A stretch of DNA of 64,000 bases from positions 50,299 to 114,298 of the forward strand of contig CALUFN010000081.1 in the NCBI GenBank assembly GCA_944319945.1. Direction: 5' to 3'. Positions within the stretch are counted from its first letter, which is position 1; each line of letters starts with the position of its first letter. A program made the translations under genes and the position numbers. Shown here piece by piece: positions 1 through 8,844 of the stretch. Below the pieces are notes generated by a model. That model worked only from the letters and a program-made list of their open reading frames with translations. It was not told the origin of the DNA and searched no databases. The stretch comes from an uncultured Prevotella sp. (GTDB lineage Bacteria; Bacteroidota; Bacteroidia; Bacteroidales; Bacteroidaceae).

Positions 1-1236
1 AAGAAGTGTGCTGCGCTATTTCGTGCGAATCGCGATGAGATTGACGGTATTATTGTATCGTTGCCCAACTTTGGTTTCGAGGTTGGTATAATCAATGCCA
101 TCAGTCGCGCCGAACTGCATGTGCCGGTATTGGTGCAGGCTTGCGACGACGAAAACGATAAGGTAGACCTTGACAGTCGTCGTGATGCCTTTTGCGGTAA
201 GATATCTGTGTGCAACAATCTTTATCAGTACGGCATACCGTTTACTGACACGACTTATCACACATATTCAATACATAGCGAACAGTTGATGAAAGACATC
301 GATAAGTTTGCCGCCATATGCCGCGTAGTGCGTAAGTTGACACATGCGCGTATCGGGCAGATAGGTACGCGTCCGCTTGGTTTCAATACTTGCCGTTATA
401 GTGAAAAACTTCTTCAGGCAAGCGGAATAACCGTGGTGCCTGTAGATATGAGCGAAATCATCTTCAATGCCCGCAAGATTGACGACAATGCAGCTGAACT
501 GAAGGCGAAAATGGAAGAAATCAGCCATTACGCTAAAGTGCCTGAGGCTTATCGGGAAAAATTGGCAGTGCAGGCAAAATTCGGTCTTGCGGTAGAGCAT
601 TGGATAGAAGAAAACGAGGTTGACGCTACCGCCATACAGTGTTGGGACTCGTTGGAGCAGAATTATGGTTGTGCCGCTTGCGTTACGATGAGCATGCTCG
701 GTGAGAAACTTATACCGTGTGCATGTGAGACAGATGTTGCCGGAGCCGTGTCTATGTATGCCCTTAGTCTTGCAGCCGGCCGTCCGTCGACTCTGCTTGA
801 TTGGAATAACAATTTTGCGGAAGACCGTAACAAGTGCGTATGTACGCACTGCGGAAACGCTCCGAAGAGCTTCGTTAAGAACGATCTTAAGCTCGGACCG
901 CTCGGTGTACTTGGCCGCACGCTTGGCAAGGTCAACACTTTCGGTGCCGTTTACGGTAAGTGTACTGAAGGTGAGTTTACGTATTTCAGAATCTCAACGG
1001 ATGACAATCTCGGTTGTATAAAGAGCTATCTCGGTAAGGGCAAATTGACCAACGATCCCTACGGAATGGACGGATGTATTGCCGTAACGCAGGTAGACAA
1101 CTTGCAGAAACTTATGAAGTTTATCTGCAAGAACGGATTCGAGCATCATGTGGCAATGGTACGTACCGATGTTGTCGACATACTCAAGGAAGCCATTGAT
1201 AATTATCTCGGCTGGGATTTGTACGTTCACGAGTAA
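1..1236 (+). CDS. L-fucose/L-arabinose isomerase-like protein (5' partial)
   Basis: The reading frame is open from base 1, so the gene begins before the window; a methionine at 61 is internal. The visible 411 codons look like the sugar-isomerase family related to L-fucose isomerase, which interconverts aldoses and ketoses in the cytoplasm. I see the family-like stretch around IGQIGTRPLGFNTCRYSE in the middle and a Cys-rich segment (CVCTHCGNAP) towards the C-terminus. Bacteroidales carry such uncharacterised isomerase-like proteins outside the classical fuc operon, so the substrate is not certain. It is followed by an intrinsic terminator and lies near pectin and arabinose genes, which suggests a sugar role. 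The family is fairly sure, the specificity is not. Confidence 0.65.
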   Translation, partial: KKCAALFRANRDEIDGIIVSLPNFGFEVGIINAISRAELHVPVLVQACDDENDKVDLDSRRDAFCGKISVCNNLYQYGIPFTDTTYHTYSIHSEQLMKDIDKFAAICRVVRKLTHARIGQIGTRPLGFNTCRYSEKLLQASGITVVPVDMSEIIFNARKIDDNAAELKAKMEEISHYAKVPEAYREKLAVQAKFGLAVEHWIEENEVDATAIQCWDSLEQNYGCAACVTMSMLGEKLIPCACETDVAGAVSMYALSLAAGRPSTLLDWNNNFAEDRNKCVCTHCGNAPKSFVKNDLKLGPLGVLGRTLGKVNTFGAVYGKCTEGEFTYFRISTDDNLGCIKSYLGKGKLTNDPYGMDGCIAVTQVDNLQKLMKFICKNGFEHHVAMVRTDVVDILKEAIDNYLGWDLYVHE

Positions 1237-1264
1237 TATCGATTAATTAGCATACAAGTAACGA

Positions 1265-1320
1265 GCAGACAAGCATGCAAGGACGTTTGCCTTGATGCCT
1301 GCCTGCTTGTTTGGTTTTTA
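1265..1320 (+). terminator. Intrinsic terminator after the isomerase-like gene
   Basis: An imperfect stem pairs 1265-1282 with about 1289-1306 around a short loop and is followed by a T-rich run (1307-1319). It lies 28 bases after the stop codon of the upstream gene. Confidence 0.6.
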
Positions 1321-1466
1321 GCGGTTAAGCGGAACGTGATGTACGCACGGACTATTTGGCATGTTTATTATCCGCGTACCGCTTACCGACTTGTTGCTTG
1401 TCTTTCTAAAAATCTGTTTGCTGAAAAAATATTTTCCCGAAACCTATGTATTTCAGATATTTTGCT

Positions 1467-1475
1467 TACATTTGC
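1467..1475 (+). promoter_or_regulatory. Bacteroidetes -7 element for the POT transporter
   Basis: TACATTTGC matches TAnnTTTG(C). No good TTTG stands at the -33 distance. It lies inside the longest possible reading frame of the downstream gene (ATG at 1361), which argues that the real start is the ATG at 1514. Confidence 0.55.
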
Positions 1476-1513
1476 ATTCGGAAAAACAACAATTAATTAA
1501 AAATAATCTTATT

Positions 1514-3010
1514 ATGTTTGAAGGACAACCAAAAGGTTTGTATGCATTGGCTTTGGCCAATACGGGCGAGCGTTTCGGCTATTATACGATGCTCGCGGTG
1601 TTTGTGCTGTTCCTCCAAGCCAATTTCGGCTGGAACGAAGGAATGGCGGGAGCTGTTTACTCCGGGTTCTTGATGTTTGTTTACTTCCTGCCGTTGGTCG
1701 GAGGTGCGCTTGCCGACAAGATTGGTTACGGCAAGTGTGTGACAGCGGGCATCATCGTGATGTTTCTTGGCTATTTGTTATTGGCCATACCGGCCGGTAG
1801 CGGAATGCTGGCTATGGTTCTAATGTTTGCCGCCCTTGTGTTTATCTGTGTCGGCACCAGCTTGTTTAAAGGTAATTTGCAAGTAATGGTAGGCAATCTT
1901 TATGATGATCCGGCCCTGCAGTCAAAGCGTGATTCGGCTTTTTCTATTTTCTACATGGCAATCAACATCGGTGCCCTCTTTGCTCCTACGGCCGCCGTTA
2001 AGATAATGGATTTCGCCCAGCGTTCGCTCGGAGTGTCGGAAGCCGATGCTTATCATTATGCCTTCGCAGTGGCTTGCATCTCCCTGGTAGTGTCGATTGC
2101 GATATATTACGGCTTCAGGGGTACGTTCAAGCACGCTGATTATAATAGTAAGACGGAGTCTGCCGTTGCCGGTCATACCGAACCGGAGTTGACTCAGAAG
2201 GAGACAAAAGACCGCGTGGTGGCTCTATGTCTCGTATTCGCCGTTGTGATATTCTTCTGGATGGCATTCCACCAAAACGGCCTTACGCTTACATACTTTG
2301 CACGCGACTTCACATACCAGCACAGCGAAGGCTTGCAGAGCATGCTTTTCGACGTTACCAATCTTGTGTGCGTTATCTTCATCGTTTACGCCTTGTTCTC
2401 TCTCTTCCAGTCAAAGACAAGCAGGGGCAAGCTGATTTCAGGTCTCGTCATTGTGGCCGCTGCAGCCATACTTGTTGCTAAGTACGTTAATCTTACGCCC
2501 GAGGGCATCGAGGTAACGGCTCCGATATTCCAGCAGTTCAACCCGTGCTTCGTCGTCATGCTTACTCCTGTTTCGATGGCTATATTCGGCTGGTTGGCAA
2601 GCAAGGGTAAGGAACCGTCGGCTCCGCGCAAGATTGGCTTGGGCATGCTTGTAGCCGGATGCGGTTACGTAGTTATGATGATAGGTTCAATGGGCTTGAC
2701 TTACGACGACGGCGAGCGTGTGTCGGCTAACTGGCTCGTGACTACATATCTCATTCTTACTTTCGGCGAATTATTGCTTTCGCCTATGGGCATATCGTTC
2801 GTGTCTAAGGTTGCTCCTCCCAAATATAAGGGATTGATGATGGGCGGATGGTTTGTTGCCACGGCACTTGGTAACATGCTTGTGTCAATACCTGGATTCT
2901 TGTGGGGCAACGTGTCGCTTGAGGCTGTGTGGGGCGTGCTCGTTGTGCTCTGCTTGCTCTCGTTCCTCTTCATATTCTCGATAATGAAGAAACTCGAGAA
3001 AGTATGCTGA
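1514..3010 (+). CDS. POT/PTR-family proton-dependent oligopeptide transporter
   Basis: A 498-residue inner-membrane protein of the major facilitator superfamily that should import di- and tripeptides with protons. It has about twelve to fourteen hydrophobic segments. The N-terminus carries the POT signature region around residues 16-24 (NTGERFGYY); the canonical motif is ExxERFxYY, so the first glutamate is Asn here while the second Glu and the Arg are kept. I chose ATG 1514 because the protein then starts right before this first helix and because the -7 promoter element lies just upstream; an upstream ATG at 1361 would add 51 residues with no family support. It appears to be monocistronic. 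Family assignment is strong; substrate range is inferred. Confidence 0.88.
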   Translation: MFEGQPKGLYALALANTGERFGYYTMLAVFVLFLQANFGWNEGMAGAVYSGFLMFVYFLPLVGGALADKIGYGKCVTAGIIVMFLGYLLLAIPAGSGMLAMVLMFAALVFICVGTSLFKGNLQVMVGNLYDDPALQSKRDSAFSIFYMAINIGALFAPTAAVKIMDFAQRSLGVSEADAYHYAFAVACISLVVSIAIYYGFRGTFKHADYNSKTESAVAGHTEPELTQKETKDRVVALCLVFAVVIFFWMAFHQNGLTLTYFARDFTYQHSEGLQSMLFDVTNLVCVIFIVYALFSLFQSKTSRGKLISGLVIVAAAAILVAKYVNLTPEGIEVTAPIFQQFNPCFVVMLTPVSMAIFGWLASKGKEPSAPRKIGLGMLVAGCGYVVMMIGSMGLTYDDGERVSANWLVTTYLILTFGELLLSPMGISFVSKVAPPKYKGLMMGGWFVATALGNMLVSIPGFLWGNVSLEAVWGVLVVLCLLSFLFIFSIMKKLEKVC

Positions 3011-3019
3011 GTTAATTAA

Positions 3020-3110
3020 GTGAAGAACGAAAAGTGAAGAGTGAAGAATCCAAAATACTTTTATCAATATAAGGTGTTAGATTCTTCACTCTTCACTTTT
3101 CGTTCTTCGC
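3020..3110. repeat. Long inverted repeat (31-bp arms)
   Basis: Bases 3020-3050 and 3080-3110 are reverse complements with a single mismatch, 29 consecutive pairs, around a 29-base AT-rich loop. It starts 10 bases after the stop of the POT gene and could act as its terminator, although no T-run follows. A degenerate third copy of the right arm begins at 3150, inside the next gene. Confidence 0.85.
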
Positions 3111-3146
3111 CAATTTGTTTTTTCATTAATTTATTACAAGATTAAT

Positions 3147-4550
3147 ATGGATTCTTCATCCTTTATTTTTCGTTTTTCGCTTAAAGCGTTTGTCTCATTG
3201 TTTGCTGCCATGTTTGCCATACATAATTGTCAAGCCGTAGATATGAATAGGGTAGGGAAGGAGCGTGTGGCGAAACGCGACTCCGTACTTAAGCTCATCA
3301 CCGGAGCTAAGATAAGCGAAGACAGCTTGATGCTGACAGATTTTGGTGCGCGTGGCGATGGTAAGACCGATTGCCTGCCGGCGTTTCGCAAAGCTATGCG
3401 TGCGGCCGGGAAGCGCGGCGGTGCTCGTATCGTAGTGCCAGAGGGTATATATTTCATAAAGGGACCGATTCATTTTGTCAGCAACGTCTGCCTTGACCTG
3501 CGCCGTGGGGCGACTCTTAAGTTTGCGCCAGCCCCGGAGCTTTACCTTCCTGTGGTCAAGACCAGCTGGGAGGGTACGTTCCTCTATAATTACAGTCCGT
3601 TCATCTACGGTTATGGATTGCACGACGTATCGATAACGGGTGAGGGCGTTATCGACGGTAATGCATCTACTACGTTTTCAACATGGAAGTCGCGACAGAA
3701 GGCCGGGCAGACTCGCAGCCGTGAGATGAACCACGGCGGAACGCCAGTGGAGGAGCGTGAGTTCGGTGAAGACTGGTGGCTTCGTCCGCAGTTGATACAG
3801 TTTTATGAATGTAAGAATATCACCATATCAGGCGTAAAGATAACTAACGCCCCTTTTTGGTGCGTACATCTGTTGAAGAGCGAGAACGTCGTCTGCAGGG
3901 GGGTGCGCTATGATGCCAAGCTCGTTAACAATGACGGCATCGACCCTGAATGTTCGCGTAACATCCTGATAGAAGACATCGAATTTGATAACGGCGACGA
4001 CAACGTGGCCATCAAGGCAGGGCGCGACAATGACGGTTGGGCTGTGGCAACTCCTTCGGAGAACATTGTTATTCGCCGCTGCCACTTCAAGGGGCTTCAT
4101 GCCGTGGTGATAGGCAGCGAGATGTCGGCAGGCGTGAGAAACGTGTTTGTTGAAGATTGTACGTTCGGCGGTTACTGCAAGCGCGGCATCTACGTTAAGA
4201 CTAATCCCGACCGCGGAGGCTATGTGAGCAACCTGTACGTAAATAATTGTAAGTTTGGTGAAGTTGAAGACCTGTTCTATGTCACAAGCATGTATGCCGG
4301 TGAAGGAATGGACAATGACAAGTTCACAAAAGTGTCGGATATTTACGTAGACGGGCTGAGCTGCGACAAGGCCACTGCTGCAGGCTTGGTATTGCAGGGT
4401 ACCGTTGCCGAACCTATCCGCCACGTGTTTTTTAGGAATATAGAGATAGGGCAGGCTGCCAATGCCGTAAGTTTTGACAACACTGCGGGCGTAGAGATGC
4501 TCGATTGTCATATCGGAGGCCGTGCCGGTGTGCCGTCACAAGCTAAGTGA
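3147..4550 (+). CDS. Glycoside hydrolase family 28 (polygalacturonase-like)
   Basis: A 467-residue exported enzyme of the GH28 right-handed beta-helix family, which hydrolyses galacturonic-acid linkages in pectin or rhamnogalacturonan by inversion. The N-terminus has basic residues (R, K) and a hydrophobic stretch ending near HNCQA, a signal peptide that delivers it to the periplasm. An N-terminal motif typical of pectate-lyase-like folds (TDFGARGDGKTD) lies near residue 65. The catalytic region is visible: NND near 261, GDDNVAIKAG near 282, IGSEMS near 322 and RGIYVKT near 345; the GSE in place of the GHG of endo-polygalacturonases is usual in bacterial exo-acting members. Codons 2-11 coincide with a degenerate copy of the upstream repeat, so the N-terminus may have been rebuilt. 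A strong terminator follows. Confidence 0.88.
   Translation: MDSSSFIFRFSLKAFVSLFAAMFAIHNCQAVDMNRVGKERVAKRDSVLKLITGAKISEDSLMLTDFGARGDGKTDCLPAFRKAMRAAGKRGGARIVVPEGIYFIKGPIHFVSNVCLDLRRGATLKFAPAPELYLPVVKTSWEGTFLYNYSPFIYGYGLHDVSITGEGVIDGNASTTFSTWKSRQKAGQTRSREMNHGGTPVEEREFGEDWWLRPQLIQFYECKNITISGVKITNAPFWCVHLLKSENVVCRGVRYDAKLVNNDGIDPECSRNILIEDIEFDNGDDNVAIKAGRDNDGWAVATPSENIVIRRCHFKGLHAVVIGSEMSAGVRNVFVEDCTFGGYCKRGIYVKTNPDRGGYVSNLYVNNCKFGEVEDLFYVTSMYAGEGMDNDKFTKVSDIYVDGLSCDKATAAGLVLQGTVAEPIRHVFFRNIEIGQAANAVSFDNTAGVEMLDCHIGGRAGVPSQAK
3150..3180 (+). repeat. Degenerate third copy of the 31-bp repeat inside the GH28 signal peptide
   Basis: This segment matches the right arm 3080-3110 at 26 of 31 positions by my count. 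It directly follows the GH28 start codon and encodes the Ser/Phe-rich start of the signal peptide (DSSSFIFRFS). Confidence 0.7.
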
Positions 4551-4579
4551 GCCGGATTATGACGTTGCCGCTCCTATTG

Positions 4580-4660
4580 CAAAAGGCCGTCTTTAGTGCG
4601 GTAAAAGGTAACGAATGAGGTTGCAATTTGCGGCAAATGGCACGTCGATTTACCGTTAAT
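4580..4660. repeat. Degenerate 22-bp-period palindromic array
   Basis: AAAGG motifs begin at 4582 and 4604, exactly 22 bases apart, and weaker units continue in phase near 4626 and 4648. It is the shortest of four such arrays in the window (others near 21066, 32911 and 41557). It lies between the GH28 stop and the terminator. Confidence 0.5.
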
Positions 4661-4679
4661 TGCCGTAGCATTTATAATT

Positions 4680-4731
4680 AAAGTCAGAGGTGTCCTTTTA
4701 CAAATTGAAGGATGCCTCTGACTTTTTTTTT
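4680..4731 (+). terminator. Intrinsic terminator after GH28
   Basis: An 18-bp stem (4680-4697 with 4708-4725, two mismatched pairs) with a 10-base loop runs into a long T-run up to about 4731. It separates the + strand GH28 gene from the convergent ara operon and may serve both strands. Confidence 0.85.
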
Positions 4732-4783
4732 ATCTATCGACATTATCGCCGATAATTAATGTGTTGTTGAAAACTGAAGATTC

Positions 4784-6463
4784 TTATTTATTGAAGAGCT
4801 CGTTTTCCGTGAAAGCTCCAAGTTTCAGGTACTCTTTGTATATCTCGGCATAAGCATTAACGTTCTCAGGTTGAGGCTTATACTCTTTATAGAATCCGCT
4901 GTTCATCTTTTCAATGGCGGTCTCAACCTTGTCGTAAACGCCTGCGGCGGTAGCTGCAAACATTGCGGCTCCGAGGGCGCACGCCTGATCAGTGTTGCAG
5001 ACTTTTATAGGCTTATTGATTACGTCGCACATTGTCTGCATTACAAATGGTGATTTAAGGGCTATGCCGCCAATGCCGATGACATTGTTTATCACGACGC
5101 CTTCCTCCTCAAACCTGTCGACTATGGCTTTCGTTCCGAAAGCGGTGGCTTCAACGAGAGCCCTGAACACTTGCGGCGCGGTAGAGCCGAGGGTGAAGCC
5201 GGCAATCGTGCCCTTAAGCAACTGATTGGCGTCAGGTGTGCGCCGACCGTTAATCCAGTCGGTAGCTATCATCGTGCTTTCGCTTACTGGTATTTTTTCA
5301 GCTTCCTCTGTCAGCTTTACGATGATCTTATCACACGTCTCTTCTACTATCTTGTCTACATCTTCCTTGTCGAGCTTGTCACCGACTATTTGGGGCAGGA
5401 TGTTTCTTACGGGGAACTCCAGTATGCGCTTGAACATAGCGTAGACGTCTCCGAAACTTGATTGTCCCGCCTCCAAACCGATCATTCCCGGAATTACGCT
5501 GCCGTCTACCTGGCCGCAAATGCCTTTGATGCATTTGTTCCCGATTTCATCATACGAGGCAACCATCACGTCGCATGTTGAGGTTCCGATGACTCTTACT
5601 AGCGTGTGGGGCGTGACTCCGGCTCCTACGGCTCCCATGTGGCAGTCGTATGCTCCGCCGGCCACTACCACATTCTCGCTTAATCCGAGTCTGTTAGCCC
5701 ACTCTTCGCATAAGTGGCCTACGGGCTTGTCCGCCGTTTCCGTTTCGGTGAAAAGTCTGTCGCGGAATCCTGCAAGTTTTTGATCGATCGAGGTTAGGAA
5801 CTCTTCAGAAGGCAGTCCGCCCCATTCCTTGTGCCACATGGCCTTGTGTCCGCATGCGCAGCGGCTGCGTACAATATCTTTGGCCGACTTTACGCCGGTA
5901 AGCACGGCTGGCAGCCATTCGCAATATTCAACTATTGAATATGCTTTCTTTGCAACTTCAGGCGACTTGCGTAAGATGTGCAATGCCTTAGCCCAAAACC
6001 ATTCGGCCGAATATATTCCGCCTTCGTATTTTGCATAGTTGATGTCTGATTTTGCGCAGGCCGCGTTAATTTCTTCAGCCTCCTTGACTGCCGTGTGGTC
6101 TTTCCAAAGAACGAACATCGCGTCAGGATTTTCGGCAAACTCGGGGAGCATAGCCAGCGGCGTGCCTGTCTCGTCGGTAAATGCCGGGGTTGAGCCGGTC
6201 GTGTCAAATGCAATGCCGACAACGTTTTCGGCAACGCCTTTCGCACATTGGCTCAAAGCGTCTGTCACCGTAGCCTCAAGCACCTCAAGATAATCCTTCG
6301 GGTGCTGGCGCCATTGGTTTATTTTAGGATTGCAGTATAATCCTTTTTTCCAACGGGGATAATATTTAACGCTTGTGGCAAGTATCTCTCCCGTCTCCGC
6401 ATTTACTACGAGCGCGCGGGCTGAATCGCTGCCATAGTCAAGTCCGATTACATATTTCTGCAT
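4784..6463 (-). CDS. araB: Ribulokinase
   Basis: A 559-residue FGGY-family carbohydrate kinase that phosphorylates L-ribulose to L-ribulose 5-phosphate with ATP in the cytoplasm, the second step of L-arabinose breakdown. The N-terminal phosphate-binding motif GLDYGSDSARALV is at residues 7-19 and the C-terminal nucleotide-binding glycine motif (GIGGIALKS) is near residue 467. Length agrees with bacterial AraB. It is the last gene of an operon that also holds araA, araD, araR, a symporter and a mutarotase; the gap to araA contains a hairpin that could change mRNA stability. The gene order resembles what I recall of the Bacteroides thetaiotaomicron arabinose locus. Confidence 0.95.
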   Translation of the reverse strand: MQKYVIGLDYGSDSARALVVNAETGEILATSVKYYPRWKKGLYCNPKINQWRQHPKDYLEVLEATVTDALSQCAKGVAENVVGIAFDTTGSTPAFTDETGTPLAMLPEFAENPDAMFVLWKDHTAVKEAEEINAACAKSDINYAKYEGGIYSAEWFWAKALHILRKSPEVAKKAYSIVEYCEWLPAVLTGVKSAKDIVRSRCACGHKAMWHKEWGGLPSEEFLTSIDQKLAGFRDRLFTETETADKPVGHLCEEWANRLGLSENVVVAGGAYDCHMGAVGAGVTPHTLVRVIGTSTCDVMVASYDEIGNKCIKGICGQVDGSVIPGMIGLEAGQSSFGDVYAMFKRILEFPVRNILPQIVGDKLDKEDVDKIVEETCDKIIVKLTEEAEKIPVSESTMIATDWINGRRTPDANQLLKGTIAGFTLGSTAPQVFRALVEATAFGTKAIVDRFEEEGVVINNVIGIGGIALKSPFVMQTMCDVINKPIKVCNTDQACALGAAMFAATAAGVYDKVETAIEKMNSGFYKEYKPQPENVNAYAEIYKEYLKLGAFTENELFNK

Positions 6464-6490
6464 AGTATTTATTTTTTTGAGTTAAAAATA

Positions 6491-6566
6491 AGAGTTAAGA
6501 ATCAAGGAAGAATGTCGTTGTTAAATTTAAAGGGAACAAAGACGTTCGCTCCTGATTCTTAACTCT
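6491..6566. repeat. Inverted repeat between araA and araB
   Basis: 14-bp perfect arms (6491-6504 and 6553-6566, core AGAGTTAAGAATCA) enclose a 48-base AT-rich loop in the araA-araB gap. The purine-rich/pyrimidine-rich arms recall the element at 3020-3110, but the sequence differs. It may stop some transcripts or protect the 3' end of the araA message. Confidence 0.65.
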
Positions 6567-6575
6567 TCGGTCGAA

Positions 6576-8102
6576 TTAGTTTAATGCTTTGTTAAGCATG
6601 TAGTAAACCTCGTTGAAACGAAGCTCTTTACGGAAATCGTCAACTTTGGTGTTTTCGTTGATGAATACGGCCTCAATGCCCGCTATTTCGGCATAATCCT
6701 GCCAATACTCGTCGGTCAGGTCGTAAGAGAAGCAGCTGTGATGTGTGCCTCCTGCATAAATCCAACATCCTGCGCCTACTTCAAAGTTGGGCTGCGGTAT
6801 CCACAATGCAGATGCAACGGGAAGTTTGGGCAGCGGTTTCGGCTCAATGCATTTCACGTCGTTTACGATCATGCGGAATCGGTTACCCATGTCTACCACC
6901 GTAGCCGTAACGCCGTTGCCTACTTTTGAAGTGAATACAAGGCGTGCTGTTTCGGCCTTTCTCACGCCGATGCCGAGGAAATGCACTTCCAGACGCGGTT
7001 TTGACGCTGCGATAAGCGGACTTACTTCAAGCATGTGTGACTGGAGTATCGAACTTTGCTCGCCGTTGAAGTTTAATGTGTAGTCCTCGAGGAACGAGCA
7101 TCCGTTCTTCATGCCTTGCGTCATAAACCACACCGTGCGGTATAGAGCGGCCGACTTCCAGTCGCCTTCAGCTCCGAATCCGTAGCCTTCAGCCATGAGG
7201 CGTTGTGATGCAAGACCCGGAATTTGGTCGAAGAAGCTGCCGTCTGTTTGTCCCAAGTCGTCGAAGTTCGTAGTGAAACCTTTGGCGCCTTTGGCTTTCA
7301 GTATAGCGCGTAGCGCAAGCTCGGCTTTTGCAGCATTCCATACTACATTGTATTTTTCTGTCCTACAGTCGTCTTCAAAATCACATTCGTATAATTGACG
7401 GTATTCGTCTACGAGAGCTTTCACGTCTTCGTCTTTTACCTGTCTGTGATACTCCATAAGCTCACTGGTAGGGCAGTAATCCACGTGATACCCAAGTACT
7501 TGCTCGGCGGCAACCTTGTCGCCGTCGGTTACGGCTACATTATTCATTTGGTCGCCGAAGCGGATTATCAGCATGTCCTGAGCGTCAGCCCAAGCAGCAC
7601 ATACACGTTCCCAAACGGCGATGTGGTCTTGTGTCTTAGCATCTTTCCAATATCCTACAACGAGTTTGCGGCGAATGCGCATGCGTGCGATGATATGTCC
7701 GAACTCACGGTCGCCGTGAGCGCTTTGGTTCAGGTTCATGAAGTCCATGTCGATTGAGTCCCATGGAATCTCGTCGTTAAATTGCGTGTGCAGGTGGAGT
7801 AGGGGCTTGTGTAGAATTTGCAGGCCGTGAATCCACATCTTTGCGGGAGAGAAAGTATGCATCCATGTAATCACGCCGATACATTTTTTCTCATTATTGG
7901 CGGCGGCAAATAGTTCGGATACTTCCTTGCTGCTGTTGGCCGTTCCCTTATATACTACTTTGACGGGCAATCTGCCGGAGTTGTTCAGTCCGTCGACCAT
8001 TTCTTTTGAATGGCCGTCCACTTGTGCTACAGCTTCTCCTCCGTAGAGAAGTTGTGCTCCGGTTATAAACCACACTTCAAAATTTTCAAATGCCTTTTCC
8101 AT
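6576..8102 (-). CDS. araA: L-arabinose isomerase
   Basis: A 508-residue cytoplasmic, metal-dependent enzyme that converts L-arabinose to L-ribulose. The sequence matches AraA across its length: N-terminal WFITGAQLLYGGEAV, the central metal-site region with GFGAEGDWK and LEDYTLNF, LEVSPLIA, and the C-terminal GGTHHSCFS that supplies a catalytic histidine. Length is normal for the family. The upstream gap to araD is only 45 bases, so the two genes are surely co-transcribed. It provides the substrate of AraB, encoded just downstream. Confidence 0.96.
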   Translation of the reverse strand: MEKAFENFEVWFITGAQLLYGGEAVAQVDGHSKEMVDGLNNSGRLPVKVVYKGTANSSKEVSELFAAANNEKKCIGVITWMHTFSPAKMWIHGLQILHKPLLHLHTQFNDEIPWDSIDMDFMNLNQSAHGDREFGHIIARMRIRRKLVVGYWKDAKTQDHIAVWERVCAAWADAQDMLIIRFGDQMNNVAVTDGDKVAAEQVLGYHVDYCPTSELMEYHRQVKDEDVKALVDEYRQLYECDFEDDCRTEKYNVVWNAAKAELALRAILKAKGAKGFTTNFDDLGQTDGSFFDQIPGLASQRLMAEGYGFGAEGDWKSAALYRTVWFMTQGMKNGCSFLEDYTLNFNGEQSSILQSHMLEVSPLIAASKPRLEVHFLGIGVRKAETARLVFTSKVGNGVTATVVDMGNRFRMIVNDVKCIEPKPLPKLPVASALWIPQPNFEVGAGCWIYAGGTHHSCFSYDLTDEYWQDYAEIAGIEAVFINENTKVDDFRKELRFNEVYYMLNKALN

Positions 8103-8147
8103 AGTCGTTGTTTTTTAGTTGTTAGCGTTTGATTACTTATTATAGTC

Positions 8148-8840
8148 TTATTTTTTCTTTTGTCCGTAATAGGCATTAGGGCCGTGTTTGCGACTGAAAT
8201 GTTTCTCAATGAGCAATGGGTTCATTGTCGTGTCGGGATTTACGCAGAATGAGATGAATGCCATTTTTGCGACTTGCTCCATCACTACCGCATTATATAC
8301 GGCATTGTCAGGATCGTTTCCCCATGAGAACGGTCCGTGATTCTTTACTAACACGCCAGGGGTATGCACATAGTTAAGATTCTTGAACCTGTCTATGATT
8401 ACGTTGCCTGTTTCCTTCTCGTATTCGGCCATTTGGTCGGCTGTCATATCTGAGGTGCAAGGTATTTCGTCGTGGAAGTAGTCTGCGTGCGTCGTTCCGA
8501 TGTTGGGTATGTCTTTCCCGGCTTGGGCCCATGCCGTAGCGTAAGTTGAATGTGTATGAACGATTCCTCCGATCTCGGGGAATGCGCGATATAATACGAG
8601 ATGGGTGGGAGTGTCTGACGACGGGTTTAGGTCGCCTTCAACAGTCTTGCCCGTGTTCAGGTCTACTACTACCATGTCTGATACTTTCATAGTGTCGTAG
8701 CTTACGCCTGAAGGCTTGATGACGACAAGTCCCTTCTCGCGGTCAATGCCTGACACGTTGCCCCATGTAAATATGACCAAGTTGTGTTTAACCAAATCCA
8801 AGTTTGCCTTAAACACTTTTTCTTTTAATTCTTCTAACAT
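8148..8840 (-). CDS. araD: L-ribulose-5-phosphate 4-epimerase
   Basis: A 230-residue class II aldolase-family enzyme that epimerises L-ribulose 5-phosphate to D-xylulose 5-phosphate, which enters the pentose phosphate pathway. Visible family motifs are TWGNVSG near residue 25, the substrate loop SSDTPTH near 74, the zinc-binding HTHS near 95 and [10 protein letters not shown], with another zinc ligand, near 167. Full length. The gene starts four bases after the araR stop codon on the minus strand, so translation is likely coupled. Confidence 0.95.
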   Translation of the reverse strand: MLEELKEKVFKANLDLVKHNLVIFTWGNVSGIDREKGLVVIKPSGVSYDTMKVSDMVVVDLNTGKTVEGDLNPSSDTPTHLVLYRAFPEIGGIVHTHSTYATAWAQAGKDIPNIGTTHADYFHDEIPCTSDMTADQMAEYEKETGNVIIDRFKNLNYVHTPGVLVKNHGPFSWGNDPDNAVYNAVVMEQVAKMAFISFCVNPDTTMNPLLIEKHFSRKHGPNAYYGQKKK

Positions 8841-8844
8841 AATT

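Noticed and set aside
268-849. 193-codon minus-strand frame opposite the isomerase-like gene
   Set aside because: It is antisense to a clear family member, has no recognisable domain and no start context.
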